Origin: Mycobacterium sp. 852002-51961_SCH5331710
GTDB taxonomy: Bacteria > Actinomycetota > Actinomycetes > Mycobacteriales > Mycobacteriaceae
Direction: 5' to 3'
Assembly (NCBI RefSeq): GCF_001665535.1
Contig: NZ_LZSQ01000100.1
Coordinates: 62,001 to 126,000, forward strand
DNA: 64,000 nucleotides
The position numbers were made by a program, and so were the translations under genes. The notes under the pieces were generated by a model that searched no databases, had not been told where the DNA came from, and was given only the letters and a program-made list of their open reading frames with translations. Positions 16,827 through 28,687 of this stretch are shown piece after piece; positions within the stretch are counted from its first letter, which is position 1; each line of letters starts with the position of its first letter.

Positions 16827-16990
16827 GGCTGCAGACGTTACCGGGTCGCTCTCTCGATCGCCGGTTCATTCCAGTCGGCAGCCCCGCTGGTGCGTGTGGG
16901 GCAGGATGGGAGAAGGATGGGATCCGTCACTCACGGTTCAAGGGCAGAAAACATCTGCGCGAGGAGCGTGAGCACCTCAAACCGCCTACC

Positions 16991-16996
16991 AAGGAG
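16991..16996 (+). promoter_or_regulatory. Ribosome binding site fixing the aceE TTG start
   Basis: AAGGAG ends 6 bases before the TTG at 17003. No ATG or GTG near this point gives the conserved AceE N-terminus, so this site decides the start. Confidence 0.75.
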
Positions 16997-17002
16997 CGGA
17001 AG

Positions 17003-19792
<2,790 letters not shown>

Positions 19793-19822
19793 TACTCCGG
19801 CGGAAGGGACGCGCAGGCGTCT

Positions 19823-19837
19823 TGGAGGTTTCCTCCA
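19823..19837 (+). promoter_or_regulatory. Palindrome upstream of mabR, candidate operator
   Basis: TGGAGG-TTT-CCTCCA is a perfect 6-base inverted repeat, centred 31 bases before the mabR start and about 20 bases before its predicted -10 box. It could instead act as a weak terminator for aceE. Seen directly; the function is inferred. Confidence 0.45.
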
Positions 19838-19848
19838 TAGCGATGGCG

Positions 19849-19854
19849 TAACCT
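19849..19854 (+). promoter_or_regulatory. -10 box of a probable leaderless mabR promoter
   Basis: TAACCT (TANNNT) is followed by TTATAG and then the GTG start at 19861. The 6-nt spacing points to transcription starting on the start codon. Confidence 0.5.
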
Positions 19855-19860
19855 TTATAG

Positions 19861-21150
19861 GTGCCTGACAACCGGTTCGTGCCGCCGAAGTCGACGGTCG
19901 AGGTTCTCGAGACCGTGCCGGACTCCGTGCTGCGCCGGTTGCAGCAGTATTCGGGCCGGCTGGCCACCGAAGCGGTGCGCGTCCTGGAGCAGCGGCTGCC
20001 GTTCTTCGCCGATCTGGAGGCCTCCCAGCGCTCCAGCGTGCAGCTGGTCGTACAGACCGCAGTCAACAACTTCGTGGAGTGGATGCGCGACCCCGAGAGC
20101 AACGTCGGCTACACCGCGCAGGCGTTCGAGGTGGTGCCGCAGGACCTGCGGCGGCGCATCGCGCTGCGCCAGTCGGTGGAGATGGTGCGCACCACGATGG
20201 AGTACTTCGAGGAAGTGGTGCCGCTGCTGGCCCGCGACGAGAAGCAGCTGACCGCGCTGACCGCCGGCATCCTGCGTTACAGCCGTGACCTGGCGTTCGC
20301 CGCGGCCACCGCCTACGCCGACCAGGCCGAGGCGCGCGGTGCGTGGGACACCCGAATGGAGGCCAACGTCGTCGACGCGGTGGTACGCGGCGATATCGGC
20401 CCGGAGCTGCAGTCGCAGGCCGCCGCGCTGAACTGGGACGCCACCGCACCCGCGACCGTCATCGTCGGGCTCCCCCAGCCCGACCGGATCGACCTGGCCG
20501 CCGACGACGTCCACGACGTCGTCCGCCGCAACGGCCGGGCCGCGCTGTCGGACGTGCACGGGACCTGGCTGGTCGCGATCGTCTCCGGTGCGCTCTCCCC
20601 GACCGACCGGTTCCTCACCGACATGATGTCGGTGTTCGCCGACGGACCCGTCGTGATCGGGCCCACCGCCACCACGCTGGCAAGCGCCCACCGCAGCGCG
20701 ACCGAAGCCATCGCGGGCATGAACGCCGTCGCGGGGTGGTCGAACGCGCCGAGGCCGGTGTCGGCGCGCGAGTTGCTCCCCGAACGCGCGCTGCTGGGCG
20801 ATGTGTCGGCAATCGCGGCGCTGGAGACCGAGGTGATGCGGCCGTTGGCCGACGCGGGCCCGGCGCTGACGGAGACGCTCGACGCCTATCTCGACTCCGG
20901 CGGCGCAATCGAGGCCTGCGCACGCAAATTGTTCGTTCATCCAAATACCGTCCGGTATCGCCTCCGGCGAATCGCTGACTTCACCGGGCGCGATCCGGCC
21001 CTTCCACGTGATGCCTACGTGCTGCGGGTGGCCGTCACCGTCGGGCGTCTGGGACGCCAGCCATACCAGACGAACACAGCGAACATGATCAATGCGGCCC
21101 GTCCGGGGCTGCGACCAGCACAGCTCGCCCCTGCTCACGAAGGGGCTTAG
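19861..21150 (+). CDS. mabR: PucR-type regulator of mycolic acid synthesis, MabR
   Basis: A 429-residue PucR/CdaR-family DNA-binding regulator. The N-terminal half is helical (RLQQYSGRLATEAVRVLEQR), the middle is a GGDEF-like PucR domain, and the C-terminal helix-turn-helix is GGAIEACARKLFVHPNTVRY followed by RLRRIADFTG (about residues 345-385). Its M. tuberculosis counterpart Rv2242 (MabR) binds the fasII promoter and controls this operon. The position between aceE and fabD is conserved. GTG start. Confidence 0.92.
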   Translation: MPDNRFVPPKSTVEVLETVPDSVLRRLQQYSGRLATEAVRVLEQRLPFFADLEASQRSSVQLVVQTAVNNFVEWMRDPESNVGYTAQAFEVVPQDLRRRIALRQSVEMVRTTMEYFEEVVPLLARDEKQLTALTAGILRYSRDLAFAAATAYADQAEARGAWDTRMEANVVDAVVRGDIGPELQSQAAALNWDATAPATVIVGLPQPDRIDLAADDVHDVVRRNGRAALSDVHGTWLVAIVSGALSPTDRFLTDMMSVFADGPVVIGPTATTLASAHRSATEAIAGMNAVAGWSNAPRPVSARELLPERALLGDVSAIAALETEVMRPLADAGPALTETLDAYLDSGGAIEACARKLFVHPNTVRYRLRRIADFTGRDPALPRDAYVLRVAVTVGRLGRQPYQTNTANMINAARPGLRPAQLAPAHEGA

Positions 21151-21188
21151 ATCGCGGGCAGATTTCAGTAAAGTCGCATCACAGGCGA

Positions 21189-21209
21189 TTTTGTGGGGTC
21201 TCCACAAAA
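21189..21209 (+). promoter_or_regulatory. Candidate MabR operator upstream of the FAS-II operon
   Basis: TTTTGTGG-GGTCT-CCACAAAA is a perfect 8-base inverted repeat. It contains the TTTTGT...ACAAAA half-sites that I recall for MabR at mycobacterial fasII promoters. It lies 66 bases before fabD and overlaps where a -35 element would be for a TAATCT -10 box at 21227-21232. Confidence 0.7.
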
Positions 21210-21226
21210 ACATAAGACGAGGTTCA

Positions 21227-21232
21227 TAATCT
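21227..21232 (+). promoter_or_regulatory. Candidate -10 box of the FAS-II operon
   Basis: TAATCT fits TANNNT and lies 17 bases after the MabR-type palindrome. The transcript would have a leader of about 35 bases. Weak call based on pattern only. Confidence 0.35.
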
Positions 21233-21274
21233 CTTACACCGCGCAAAACCGTCTTCACAGTGTTCTCTTAAAGA

Positions 21275-22186
21275 GTGCTTGCACTTCTCGCGCCCGGACA
21301 GGGCTCTCAGACACCTGGCATGCTCGCCGCATGGCTGGAGCTGCCCGGCGCCGCCGAGCGCCTCGCCGGCTGGTCCGAGATCAGCGGGCTGGACCTGGCG
21401 CAGTTGGGCACCACCGCCTCGGCCGAGGAGATCACCGACACCGCGGTGACCCAGCCACTGGTCGTCGCGGCCACGCTGCTCGCTCATGAGGAACTGACCC
21501 GGCGCGCGCTGATCGCCGATAAGCAGACCGTGGTCGCGGGTCACTCCGTCGGTGAGATCGCGGCGTACGCGATCGCCGGCGTCATCTCCGCCGACGACGC
21601 GGTCAAGCTCGCCGCCACCCGCGGCGCCGAGATGGCCAAGGCCTGCGCGGTCGAGCCGACCGGTATGGCCGCCGTGCTCGGCGGGGAGGAAGCCGACGTG
21701 CTGGCCCGCCTCGAGGCGCTCGACCTGATCCCGGCCAACCGCAACGCGGCAGGCCAGATCGTCGCCGCCGGTGCGGTCGCGGCCCTGGACAAGCTGGTCG
21801 AGGATCCGCCGGAGAAGGCGCGGGTGCGCAAGCTGGCCACCGCGGGTGCCTTCCACACGCACTACATGGCCTCGGCCCTCGACGGTTACGCCGCCGCGGC
21901 CGACGGTGTAACGAGCGCCGACCCGAACACGACGCTACTGTCGAACGCGGACGGCCAGCAGGTGGATTCGGCCTCCGACGCCATGAGCAAGCTGGTGGCG
22001 CAGATGACGCGCCCGGTGCGCTGGGATCTGTGCACCGAGACCATGCGCAAGCTCAATGTGACCGCGATCGTCGAGTTCCCGCCCGCCGGGACGCTCGCCG
22101 GGATCGCGAAAAGAGAACTTCGGGGGGTTCCGACGCATGCCGTCAAGTCCCCCGCTGACCTGGACGGGCTCGCCGAGCTCTCATAG
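21275..22186 (+). CDS. fabD: Malonyl-CoA:ACP transacylase FabD
   Basis: A 303-residue transacylase that moves malonyl from CoA to AcpM for FAS-II elongation. The nucleophile Ser91 is in GHSVGEIAAYA, the N-terminal LLAPGQGSQTPGM motif is intact, and the catalytic His is in AGAFHTHYM. GTG start (VLALLAPGQG). It is the first gene of the FAS-II operon, downstream of the predicted MabR site. Confidence 0.96.
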   Translation: MLALLAPGQGSQTPGMLAAWLELPGAAERLAGWSEISGLDLAQLGTTASAEEITDTAVTQPLVVAATLLAHEELTRRALIADKQTVVAGHSVGEIAAYAIAGVISADDAVKLAATRGAEMAKACAVEPTGMAAVLGGEEADVLARLEALDLIPANRNAAGQIVAAGAVAALDKLVEDPPEKARVRKLATAGAFHTHYMASALDGYAAAADGVTSADPNTTLLSNADGQQVDSASDAMSKLVAQMTRPVRWDLCTETMRKLNVTAIVEFPPAGTLAGIAKRELRGVPTHAVKSPADLDGLAELS

Positions 22187-22261
22187 CGGACCTGAGCCAG
22201 ACACAACCACATAAAGATCGTCATTTCCCATCAAGTAACACCACTAATAGAAGGAGCCACC

Positions 22262-22564
22262 GTGCCCGCCAGTCAGGATGAAATCATCGCCGGTCTCGCC
22301 GAGATCATCGAAGAGGTCACCGGTATCGAGCCGTCCGAGGTCACCCCGGAGAAGAGCTTCGTCGACGACCTGGACATCGACTCGCTGTCGATGGTCGAGA
22401 TCGCCGTTCAGACCGAGGACAAGTACGGCGTGAAGATCCCCGACGAGGACCTCGCCGGTCTGCGCACCGTCGGTGACGTCGTCACCTACATCCAGAAGCT
22501 CGAGGAAGAGAACCCCGAAGCGGCCGCGGCCATCCGCGCGCAGATCGAAGCCGATCGGGCATGA
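22262..22564 (+). CDS. acpM: Meromycolate extension acyl carrier protein AcpM
   Basis: A 100-residue acyl carrier protein of FAS-II. Ser41 in [13 protein letters not shown] carries the phosphopantetheine arm, and the C-terminal extension beyond about residue 80 ([20 protein letters not shown]) is typical of mycobacterial AcpM and longer than E. coli ACP. GTG start with AAGGAG 5 bases upstream. The stop overlaps the kasA start (ATGA). Confidence 0.97.
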   Translation: MPASQDEIIAGLAEIIEEVTGIEPSEVTPEKSFVDDLDIDSLSMVEIAVQTEDKYGVKIPDEDLAGLRTVGDVVTYIQKLEEENPEAAAAIRAQIEADRA

Positions 22565-23811
22565 GTAGACCTTCCACTGCTAACGGCGGTTTCCCGAACG
22601 TCGTCGTGACCGCCGTCACGGCGACCACGTCGGTCGCGGCGGACATCGAGAGCACGTGGAAGGGCCTGCTGGCCGGCGAAAGCGGCATCCGCGTCCTCGA
22701 GGATGAGTTCGTCACCAAGTGGGACCTTCCGGTCCGCATCGGTGGTCACCTCGTCGACGCGATCGATGACCACATGACGCGACTGGACATGCGACGGATG
22801 TCGTATGTCCAGCGCATGGCCAAGTACCTCAGTGGCCAGCTCTGGGAGACCGCGGGCGCGCCCGAGGTCGATCCGGATCGCTTCGCCGTGGTCGTCGGCA
22901 CCGGTCTGGGTGGCGGCGAGAAGATCGTCGAGACCTACGACGCGATGAACGAGGGCGGCCCCCGCAAGGTGTCGCCGCTCGCCGTGCAGATGATCATGCC
23001 GAACGGTGCGGCCGCGGTGATCGGTCTGCAGCTGGGCGCCAGGGCCGGGGTCATCACCCCGGTCTCGGCGTGTTCGTCGGGTTCGGAGGCCATCGCCCAC
23101 GGCTGGCGCCAGATCGTCATGGGTGACGCCGACATCGCGGTCGTCGGTGGCGTCGAGGGCGGAATCGAAGCGCTGCCGATCGCGGCGTTCTCGATGATGC
23201 GCGCGATGTCGACCAAGAACGAGGACCCCGAGGGCGCCTCGCGGCCGTTCGACAAGAACCGTGACGGTTTCGTCTTCGGCGAGGCCGGCGCGCTCATGAT
23301 CATCGAGACCGAGGAGCATGCCAAGGCCCGCGGCGCCAAGCCGTTGGCCCGGCTGATGGGTGCGGGCATCACGTCCGACGCCTTCCACATGGTTGCTCCC
23401 GCGTCCGACGGTCTTCGGGCCGGCCAGGCGATGAAGCGTGCCATGGAGACCGCGGGCCTCGAGCCCAAGGACATCCAGCACGTCAACGCCCACGCCACGG
23501 CCACGTCGATCGGCGACGTCGCCGAGGCCAACGCCATCCGGTCGGCCGGGGTCGAGCACGCTGCGGTCTACGCGCCGAAGTCGGCGCTCGGCCACTCCAT
23601 CGGAGCGGTCGGTGCGCTGGAGTCGGTCCTGACCGTGCTCTCGCTGCGTGACGGCGTCATCCCGCCGACACTGAACTACGAGACGCCCGATCCTGAGATC
23701 GATCTCGATGTTGTTGCAGGCGAGCCTCGTTATGGCGACTACCAGTACGCCATCAACAACTCGTTCGGCTTCGGCGGACACAATGTCGCCCTGGCCTTCG
23801 GGCGTTACTGA
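22561..23811 (+). CDS. kasA: Beta-ketoacyl-ACP synthase KasA
   Basis: A 416-residue condensing enzyme that elongates long acyl-AcpM with malonyl-AcpM in mycolic acid synthesis. The full active site is present at the same numbering as in M. tuberculosis KasA: nucleophile Cys171 (SACSSGSE), His311 (NAHATATS), Lys340 and His345 ([13 protein letters not shown]). Translationally coupled to acpM by ATGA. Confidence 0.97.
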   Translation: MSRPSTANGGFPNVVVTAVTATTSVAADIESTWKGLLAGESGIRVLEDEFVTKWDLPVRIGGHLVDAIDDHMTRLDMRRMSYVQRMAKYLSGQLWETAGAPEVDPDRFAVVVGTGLGGGEKIVETYDAMNEGGPRKVSPLAVQMIMPNGAAAVIGLQLGARAGVITPVSACSSGSEAIAHGWRQIVMGDADIAVVGGVEGGIEALPIAAFSMMRAMSTKNEDPEGASRPFDKNRDGFVFGEAGALMIIETEEHAKARGAKPLARLMGAGITSDAFHMVAPASDGLRAGQAMKRAMETAGLEPKDIQHVNAHATATSIGDVAEANAIRSAGVEHAAVYAPKSALGHSIGAVGALESVLTVLSLRDGVIPPTLNYETPDPEIDLDVVAGEPRYGDYQYAINNSFGFGGHNVALAFGRY

Positions 23812-23834
23812 GCGGAAGGAACTCCTCAGCAGTA

Positions 23835-25088
23835 ATGGCAGGGTTATCGACGGGGGCCGGTTTCCCCAACGTCGTCGTCACGGGCATTGCCATGACGACC
23901 GCCCTGGCCACCAGCGCGGACGACACCTTCAAAAAGCTGCTGGACGGCCAGAGCGGCATCCGCAAGCTCGAGGACCCGTTCGTCGAGGAGTATGACCTGC
24001 CGGTTCGCATCGGCGGTCATCTCCTCGAGGATTTCGACCACGAGTTGACGCGGGTGGAACTGCGTCGGCTGTCGTATCTGCAGAAGATGTCGACCGTGCT
24101 GGGCCGGCGGGTCTGGGAGAACGCCGGGACCCCCGAGGTGGATCCCAAGCGGCTGATGGTGTCGATCGGCACCGGCATGGGCTCCACCGAGGAGCTGGTG
24201 TTCAGCTATGACAACATGCGCTCCAAGGGCCTGAAAGCGGTTTCGCCGCTGGCCGTTCAGATGTACATGCCCAATGCCGCCGCCGCCGCGGTGGGATTGG
24301 AACGCCAGGCCCGCGCCGGGGTGGTCACTCCGGTGTCGGCTTGCGCATCGGGTTCGGAGGGCATCGCGCACGCCTGGCGCAACATCGTGCTCGGCGAGGC
24401 CGACATCGCGATCTGCGGTGGGGTGGAGACGAAGATCGAGGCGGTCCCGATCGCCGGGTTCGCTCAGATGCGAATCGTGTTGTCCACCACCAACGATGAC
24501 CCGGCCGGCGCTTGCCGGCCGTTCGACAAGGACCGTAACGGGTTTGTGTTCGGCGAGGGCGGTGCGCTGATGGTCATCGAGACCGAAGAGCACGCCAAGG
24601 CCCGCGGCGCCACCATCCTGGCTCGGATCATGGGGGCCAGCATCACCTCGGACGGCTACCACATCGTGGCGCCGGATCCGAACGGCGAGCAGGCCGGTCA
24701 CGCGATGACGCGTGCGATCCAGCTCGCCGGACTGCAGCCCACAGACATCGACCACGTCAACGCGCACGCCACCGGCACCAGCGTGGGCGACGTGGCCGAG
24801 GGTAAGGCGATCAACAATGCGATGGGCGGCCACAAGCCGGCGGTCTACGCACCGAAGGCGGCGCTCGGCCACTCGGTCGGCGCGGTCGGTGCCGTGGAGT
24901 CCATCCTGACCGTTATGGCGTTGCGCGAGGGCATCATTCCGCCGACGCTGAACCTGCGCAACCTCGATCCGGAGATCGATCTGGACGTGGTCGCCGGTGA
25001 ACCGCGGTCGGGTAACTACCAGTACGCGATCAACAATTCGTTCGGATTCGGTGGGCACAACGTTGCGCTCGCTTTCGGGAAGTACTGA
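23835..25088 (+). CDS. kasB: Beta-ketoacyl-ACP synthase KasB
   Basis: A 417-residue second condensing enzyme, paralogous to KasA, that completes the longest meromycolate chains. Cys170 (SACASGSE), His311 (NAHATGTS), Lys341 and His346 ([13 protein letters not shown]) form the active site. It arose by tandem duplication with kasA; long blocks are shared, such as [19 protein letters not shown] at both C-termini. AAGGA lies about 13 bases upstream of the ATG. Confidence 0.96.
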   Translation: MAGLSTGAGFPNVVVTGIAMTTALATSADDTFKKLLDGQSGIRKLEDPFVEEYDLPVRIGGHLLEDFDHELTRVELRRLSYLQKMSTVLGRRVWENAGTPEVDPKRLMVSIGTGMGSTEELVFSYDNMRSKGLKAVSPLAVQMYMPNAAAAAVGLERQARAGVVTPVSACASGSEGIAHAWRNIVLGEADIAICGGVETKIEAVPIAGFAQMRIVLSTTNDDPAGACRPFDKDRNGFVFGEGGALMVIETEEHAKARGATILARIMGASITSDGYHIVAPDPNGEQAGHAMTRAIQLAGLQPTDIDHVNAHATGTSVGDVAEGKAINNAMGGHKPAVYAPKAALGHSVGAVGAVESILTVMALREGIIPPTLNLRNLDPEIDLDVVAGEPRSGNYQYAINNSFGFGGHNVALAFGKY

Positions 25089-25123
25089 CACTCCCCGGAA
25101 TCCAGCGCTACAGGAGGAATTGA

Positions 25124-26548
25124 ATGACGACCATGGCGCCCGAGACAATCGGTGAATCGCTCGACCCTCGAGATCCGCTGCTGCGTTTGAGCACGTTCTT
25201 CGACGACGGCAGTGTCGAGTTGCTGCACGAGCGTGACCGTTCGGGCGTCCTCGCCGCCGCCGGAACCGTCAACGGAGTGCGCACCATCGCGTTCTGCACC
25301 GACGGCACCGTCATGGGTGGCGCCATGGGCGTCGAGGGGTGTGCCCATATCGTCAACGCATACGACCAGGCCATCGAGGAGCAGAGCCCGATCGTGGGCA
25401 TCTGGCACTCGGGTGGTGCCCGGCTCGCCGAGGGCGTCAAGGCACTGCACGCGGTCGGCCTGGTCTTCGAGGCGATGATCCGCGCGTCGGGCTACGTCCC
25501 CCAGATCTCGGTGGTCGTCGGCTTCGCCGCCGGCGGTGCGGCCTACGGGCCCGCCCTCACCGACGTGATCGTGATGGCGCCCGAGAGCCGGGTCTTCGTG
25601 ACCGGGCCCGACGTGGTGCGCAGCGTCACCGGCGAGGACGTCGACATGGCGTCGCTCGGCGGCCCCGACACCCACCACAAGAAGTCCGGTGTGTGCCACA
25701 TCGTCGCCGACGACGAGCTCGACGCCTACGAGCGCGGCCGCCGGCTGGTCGGATTGTTCTGCCAGCAGGGCCATTTCGACCGGGCCAAGGCCGAGGCGGG
25801 CGACACCGACCTGCACGCGCTGCTTCCGGCGTCGGCGCGGCGCGCCTACGACGTGCACCCGCTGGTCGAGGCGCTGCTTGATGAGGGTGTGCCGTTCGAG
25901 GAGTTCCAGGCCAAGTGGGCGCCGTCGATCGTCATCGGCCTGGGCCGGCTGTCGGGCCGCTCGGTCGGCGTGATCGCGAACAACCCGCTGCGCCTCGGCG
26001 GCTGCCTGAACTCCGAAAGCGCCGAGAAGGCAGCGCGATTCGTGCGCCTGTGCGACGCGTTCGGCATTCCGATCATCAACGTCGTCGACGTCCCCGGCTA
26101 CCTGCCCGGCGTGGACCAGGAGTGGGGCGGCGTCGTCCGCCGCGGGGCCAAGCTGCTGCACGCGTTCGGTGAGTGCTCGGTTCCGCGCGTCACGCTGGTG
26201 ACCCGCAAGATCTACGGCGGCGCCTACATCGCGATGAACTCCCGCTCGCTGGGCGCGACGAAGGTCTACGCGTGGCCGGACGCCGAGGTGGCGGTCATGG
26301 GCGCCAAGGCCGCGGTCGGCATCCTGCACAAGAAGAAGCTGGCCGCCGTCGAGGATCCCGCCGAGCGCGAGGCGCTGCACGAGGAGCTCGCCGTCGATCA
26401 CGAGAAGATCGCTGGCGGAGTCGATTCCGCGATCGAGATCGGCGTCGTCGACGAGAAGATCGACCCCGCGCACACCCGCAGCAAGCTGACCCAGGCGCTG
26501 GCGGAGGCACCGGCACGCCGCGGCCGGCACAAGAACATCCCGCTGTAA
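25124..26548 (+). CDS. accD6: Acetyl/propionyl-CoA carboxylase beta subunit AccD6
   Basis: A 474-residue carboxyltransferase subunit that, with an AccA-type biotin subunit encoded elsewhere, supplies malonyl-CoA to the FAS-II genes upstream. Conserved blocks include GGAMGVEGCAHIVNAYDQA, IWHSGGARLAEGVKAL, GFAAGGAAYGPALTD, VDVPGYLPGVDQEWGG and KIYGGAYIAMNSRSLGA. A strong AGGAGG lies 6 bases before the ATG. It is the last gene of the operon and converges on glpD with 9 bases between the stops. Confidence 0.96.
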   Translation: MTTMAPETIGESLDPRDPLLRLSTFFDDGSVELLHERDRSGVLAAAGTVNGVRTIAFCTDGTVMGGAMGVEGCAHIVNAYDQAIEEQSPIVGIWHSGGARLAEGVKALHAVGLVFEAMIRASGYVPQISVVVGFAAGGAAYGPALTDVIVMAPESRVFVTGPDVVRSVTGEDVDMASLGGPDTHHKKSGVCHIVADDELDAYERGRRLVGLFCQQGHFDRAKAEAGDTDLHALLPASARRAYDVHPLVEALLDEGVPFEEFQAKWAPSIVIGLGRLSGRSVGVIANNPLRLGGCLNSESAEKAARFVRLCDAFGIPIINVVDVPGYLPGVDQEWGGVVRRGAKLLHAFGECSVPRVTLVTRKIYGGAYIAMNSRSLGATKVYAWPDAEVAVMGAKAAVGILHKKKLAAVEDPAEREALHEELAVDHEKIAGGVDSAIEIGVVDEKIDPAHTRSKLTQALAEAPARRGRHKNIPL

Positions 26549-26557
26549 GCCGGTAGG

Positions 26558-28093
26558 TCAGACGGCCGCGAGCATCTCCTCGGCCGTCGCCACCACCCGC
26601 TCGCGGTCGGCCTTCACCAGCCCGATGCGGGTGCGACGGTCCACGATGTCGTCGACGGTCAACGCGCCCTCGTGGCTGACGGCGTGCTCGAACTCCGCAC
26701 GGATGACGTCGATTCCGTCGGCGACCGGTTCGGTCGGCCGCTCACAACCGGCGGCGGCGATCACGTTCGGCGCCTCGGCGCCGAATCGGGCCACCAGCGA
26801 CCCGGGCATCTCCGTCGGATGCCGCAGCGTGGCAACGGGATTCGACGGCGCACCCACCAGCGGCAGGTTGCGGGTGCGGCAGTGCGTCGCGCTCAGCCCA
26901 CGCAATTCGATCGCGCGGTCGAGCACGTCCTCGGCCATGAAGCGGTACTCGGTCAGCTTGCCGCCGATGACGCTGATGACCCCGGAGGGCGATTCGACCA
27001 CCGCGTGTTCGCGGGATACGTCGGCCGTGCGGCCCGCGCCGGTGTCGATCAGCGGGCGCAGACCCGCGTAGGCGCCGATGACATCCGACGGGCCCAGAGC
27101 GACGTCCAGTGCGGTGTTCACCGTGTCCAGAAGGAACGTGACCTCGTCGTCCGTGGGTTCCGGCACGTCGGGGATCGCACCGGGTGCGTCCTCGTCGGTC
27201 AGGCCGAGGTAGACCCGGCCCAGCTGTTCGGGCATCGCGAACACGAAACGATTGATCTCGCCGGGAATCGGAATGGTCAGCGCCGCAACCGGATTGCCGA
27301 ATGCCGCCGCGTCGAACACCAGATGCGTTCCGCGGCTGGGCCGCAGCTTGATCGACGGGTCCACCTCCCCCGCCCACACTCCGGAGGCGTTGATCACCGC
27401 GCGCGCGCTGACATCGAAGGACTCGCCCGTCAGCTGATCGGTCAGCCGCACCGAGGTCCCGGTGGCCTGGGACGCCGCCACCCGCGTCAGCACCCGGGCG
27501 CCGTGCTGGGCGGCCGTCCGCGCCACCGCGGTGACCAGGCGGGCGTCGTCGATCAACTGCCCGTCATAGGCCAGGAACGCACCGTCGAGACCGTCGCGCC
27601 GCACGGTGGGCGCCAACTCGATGGCCTGCCGTGCGTCGATACGCCGCGAGCGGGGCAGCACCGACGCCGGCGTGCCCGCGAGCTTGCGCAGCCCGTCCCC
27701 GGCGGCGAAGCCGAAGCGCACCAGTGCCCGCGACGCGGAGTTCATCGACGGGAGCAGCGGGACCAGCTGCTGCATGGCCTTGGCCAGATGAGGTGCGTTG
27801 CGGGTCATCAGGATTCCGCGTTCGACGGCGCTGCGCCGGGCGATGCCGACGTTGCCCGTCGCCAGATACCGCAGCCCGCCGTGCACGAGCTTGGAGCTCC
27901 ACCGGCTGGTGCCGAACGCCAGGTCGTGCTTCTCGACGAGCACGACGCGCAGGCCGCGGGTCGCGGCGTCCAGCGCGATACCCGTGCCGGTGATGCCGCC
28001 GCCGATGACGATGACGTCGACCTGCTCGCCTTCGGCCAGCGCCGCGAGTTCGGTGGCGCGGCGCGCTGCGTTCAGTGCCGTCGAGCCGGTCAC
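26558..28093 (-). CDS. glpD: Glycerol-3-phosphate dehydrogenase, FAD-dependent
   Basis: A 511-residue flavoprotein oxidising glycerol-3-phosphate to dihydroxyacetone phosphate and passing electrons to the quinone pool. The FAD-binding motif is VDVIVIGGGITGTGIALDAA, followed by GTSRWSSKLVHGGLRYL; the C-terminal part carries VIGGKLTEYRFMAEDVLDRA. The GTG at 28093 is chosen because it overlaps the TetR stop by 4 bases (GTGA); 38 further codons are open upstream inside the regulator gene. Co-transcribed with that regulator. Confidence 0.93.
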   Translation of the reverse strand: MTGSTALNAARRATELAALAEGEQVDVIVIGGGITGTGIALDAATRGLRVVLVEKHDLAFGTSRWSSKLVHGGLRYLATGNVGIARRSAVERGILMTRNAPHLAKAMQQLVPLLPSMNSASRALVRFGFAAGDGLRKLAGTPASVLPRSRRIDARQAIELAPTVRRDGLDGAFLAYDGQLIDDARLVTAVARTAAQHGARVLTRVAASQATGTSVRLTDQLTGESFDVSARAVINASGVWAGEVDPSIKLRPSRGTHLVFDAAAFGNPVAALTIPIPGEINRFVFAMPEQLGRVYLGLTDEDAPGAIPDVPEPTDDEVTFLLDTVNTALDVALGPSDVIGAYAGLRPLIDTGAGRTADVSREHAVVESPSGVISVIGGKLTEYRFMAEDVLDRAIELRGLSATHCRTRNLPLVGAPSNPVATLRHPTEMPGSLVARFGAEAPNVIAAAGCERPTEPVADGIDVIRAEFEHAVSHEGALTVDDIVDRRTRIGLVKADRERVVATAEEMLAAV

Positions 28094-28668
28094 GGCGCCA
28101 GGTATCCGTTGAGGGCCCGCGCCAGTTCGGCGTTGAGCGCGTCGCGGTCCAGAAACTTCTCGACCATCTGCGCCGACTGGATCGTCGACTGCGTGATGAG
28201 CAGGCACATGGCGCCCATCTGCTGCGGATCGCCGGCCCGCACGCTGCCGTCGTCCTGAGCGGATTTGATCGCATGGGCGAGCGCGTCGACGAGGATCATC
28301 TGGCTCGTGCCCAACCGGTCGGCGATGTAGACCATCGCGAACTCGGGCGCGTCATGCAGCACCGACATGACGACCTCGTCGTTGCGCAGGTGTTCGGCCA
28401 CCGCGACCACGCGCTCGACCAACGCCGCGCGGTCGACCCCGGCGTCCGGGATCGCATCGAGCACGCCGGCGATACGGGACGTCATCAGCGCCGCGAGCAC
28501 ACCGTTGGTGTCTGACCACCGGCGGTAGATCGTCGGTCGGCTCATCCGTGCCCGCCGAGCGATCTCGGTCAGCGTCACCCGTTTGACGCCGACGGCCAGC
28601 ACGCACGCCGCCGCCGCCTCGAGGACTCGGTCCTCGACGGACGACTCAGAGTTACGGATTGACGACAT
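28090..28668 (-). CDS. TetR-family regulator (Rv2250c-like)
   Basis: A 192-residue repressor-type protein with an N-terminal helix-turn-helix (VGVKRVTLTEIARRARMSRP, then TIYRRWSDTNGVL, about residues 25-60) and a helical ligand domain. It starts MSSIRNSESS, 17 bases from the divergent FAD-linked oxidase. The gap is almost filled by an imperfect palindrome, so autoregulation and control of the oxidase are likely. It is translationally coupled to glpD. Ligand unknown. Confidence 0.92.
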   Translation of the reverse strand: MSSIRNSESSVEDRVLEAAAACVLAVGVKRVTLTEIARRARMSRPTIYRRWSDTNGVLAALMTSRIAGVLDAIPDAGVDRAALVERVVAVAEHLRNDEVVMSVLHDAPEFAMVYIADRLGTSQMILVDALAHAIKSAQDDGSVRAGDPQQMGAMCLLITQSTIQSAQMVEKFLDRDALNAELARALNGYLAP

Positions 28669-28687
28669 ATGTAATACTGTAACGCAT
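28669..28687. promoter_or_regulatory. Candidate TetR operator in the divergent promoter
   Basis: A 19-base imperfect palindrome with matching ATG...TAC and GTA...CAT halves, centred at 28678, fills the gap between the divergent TetR and oxidase start codons. On the minus strand TACAGT lies 7 bases before the TetR ATG, so that transcript is probably leaderless and the repressor would cover both start sites. Confidence 0.5.

Noticed and set aside
19855..21258. 467-codon frame antisense to mabR
   Set aside because: Antisense shadow; mabR has a clear helix-turn-helix and conserved context.
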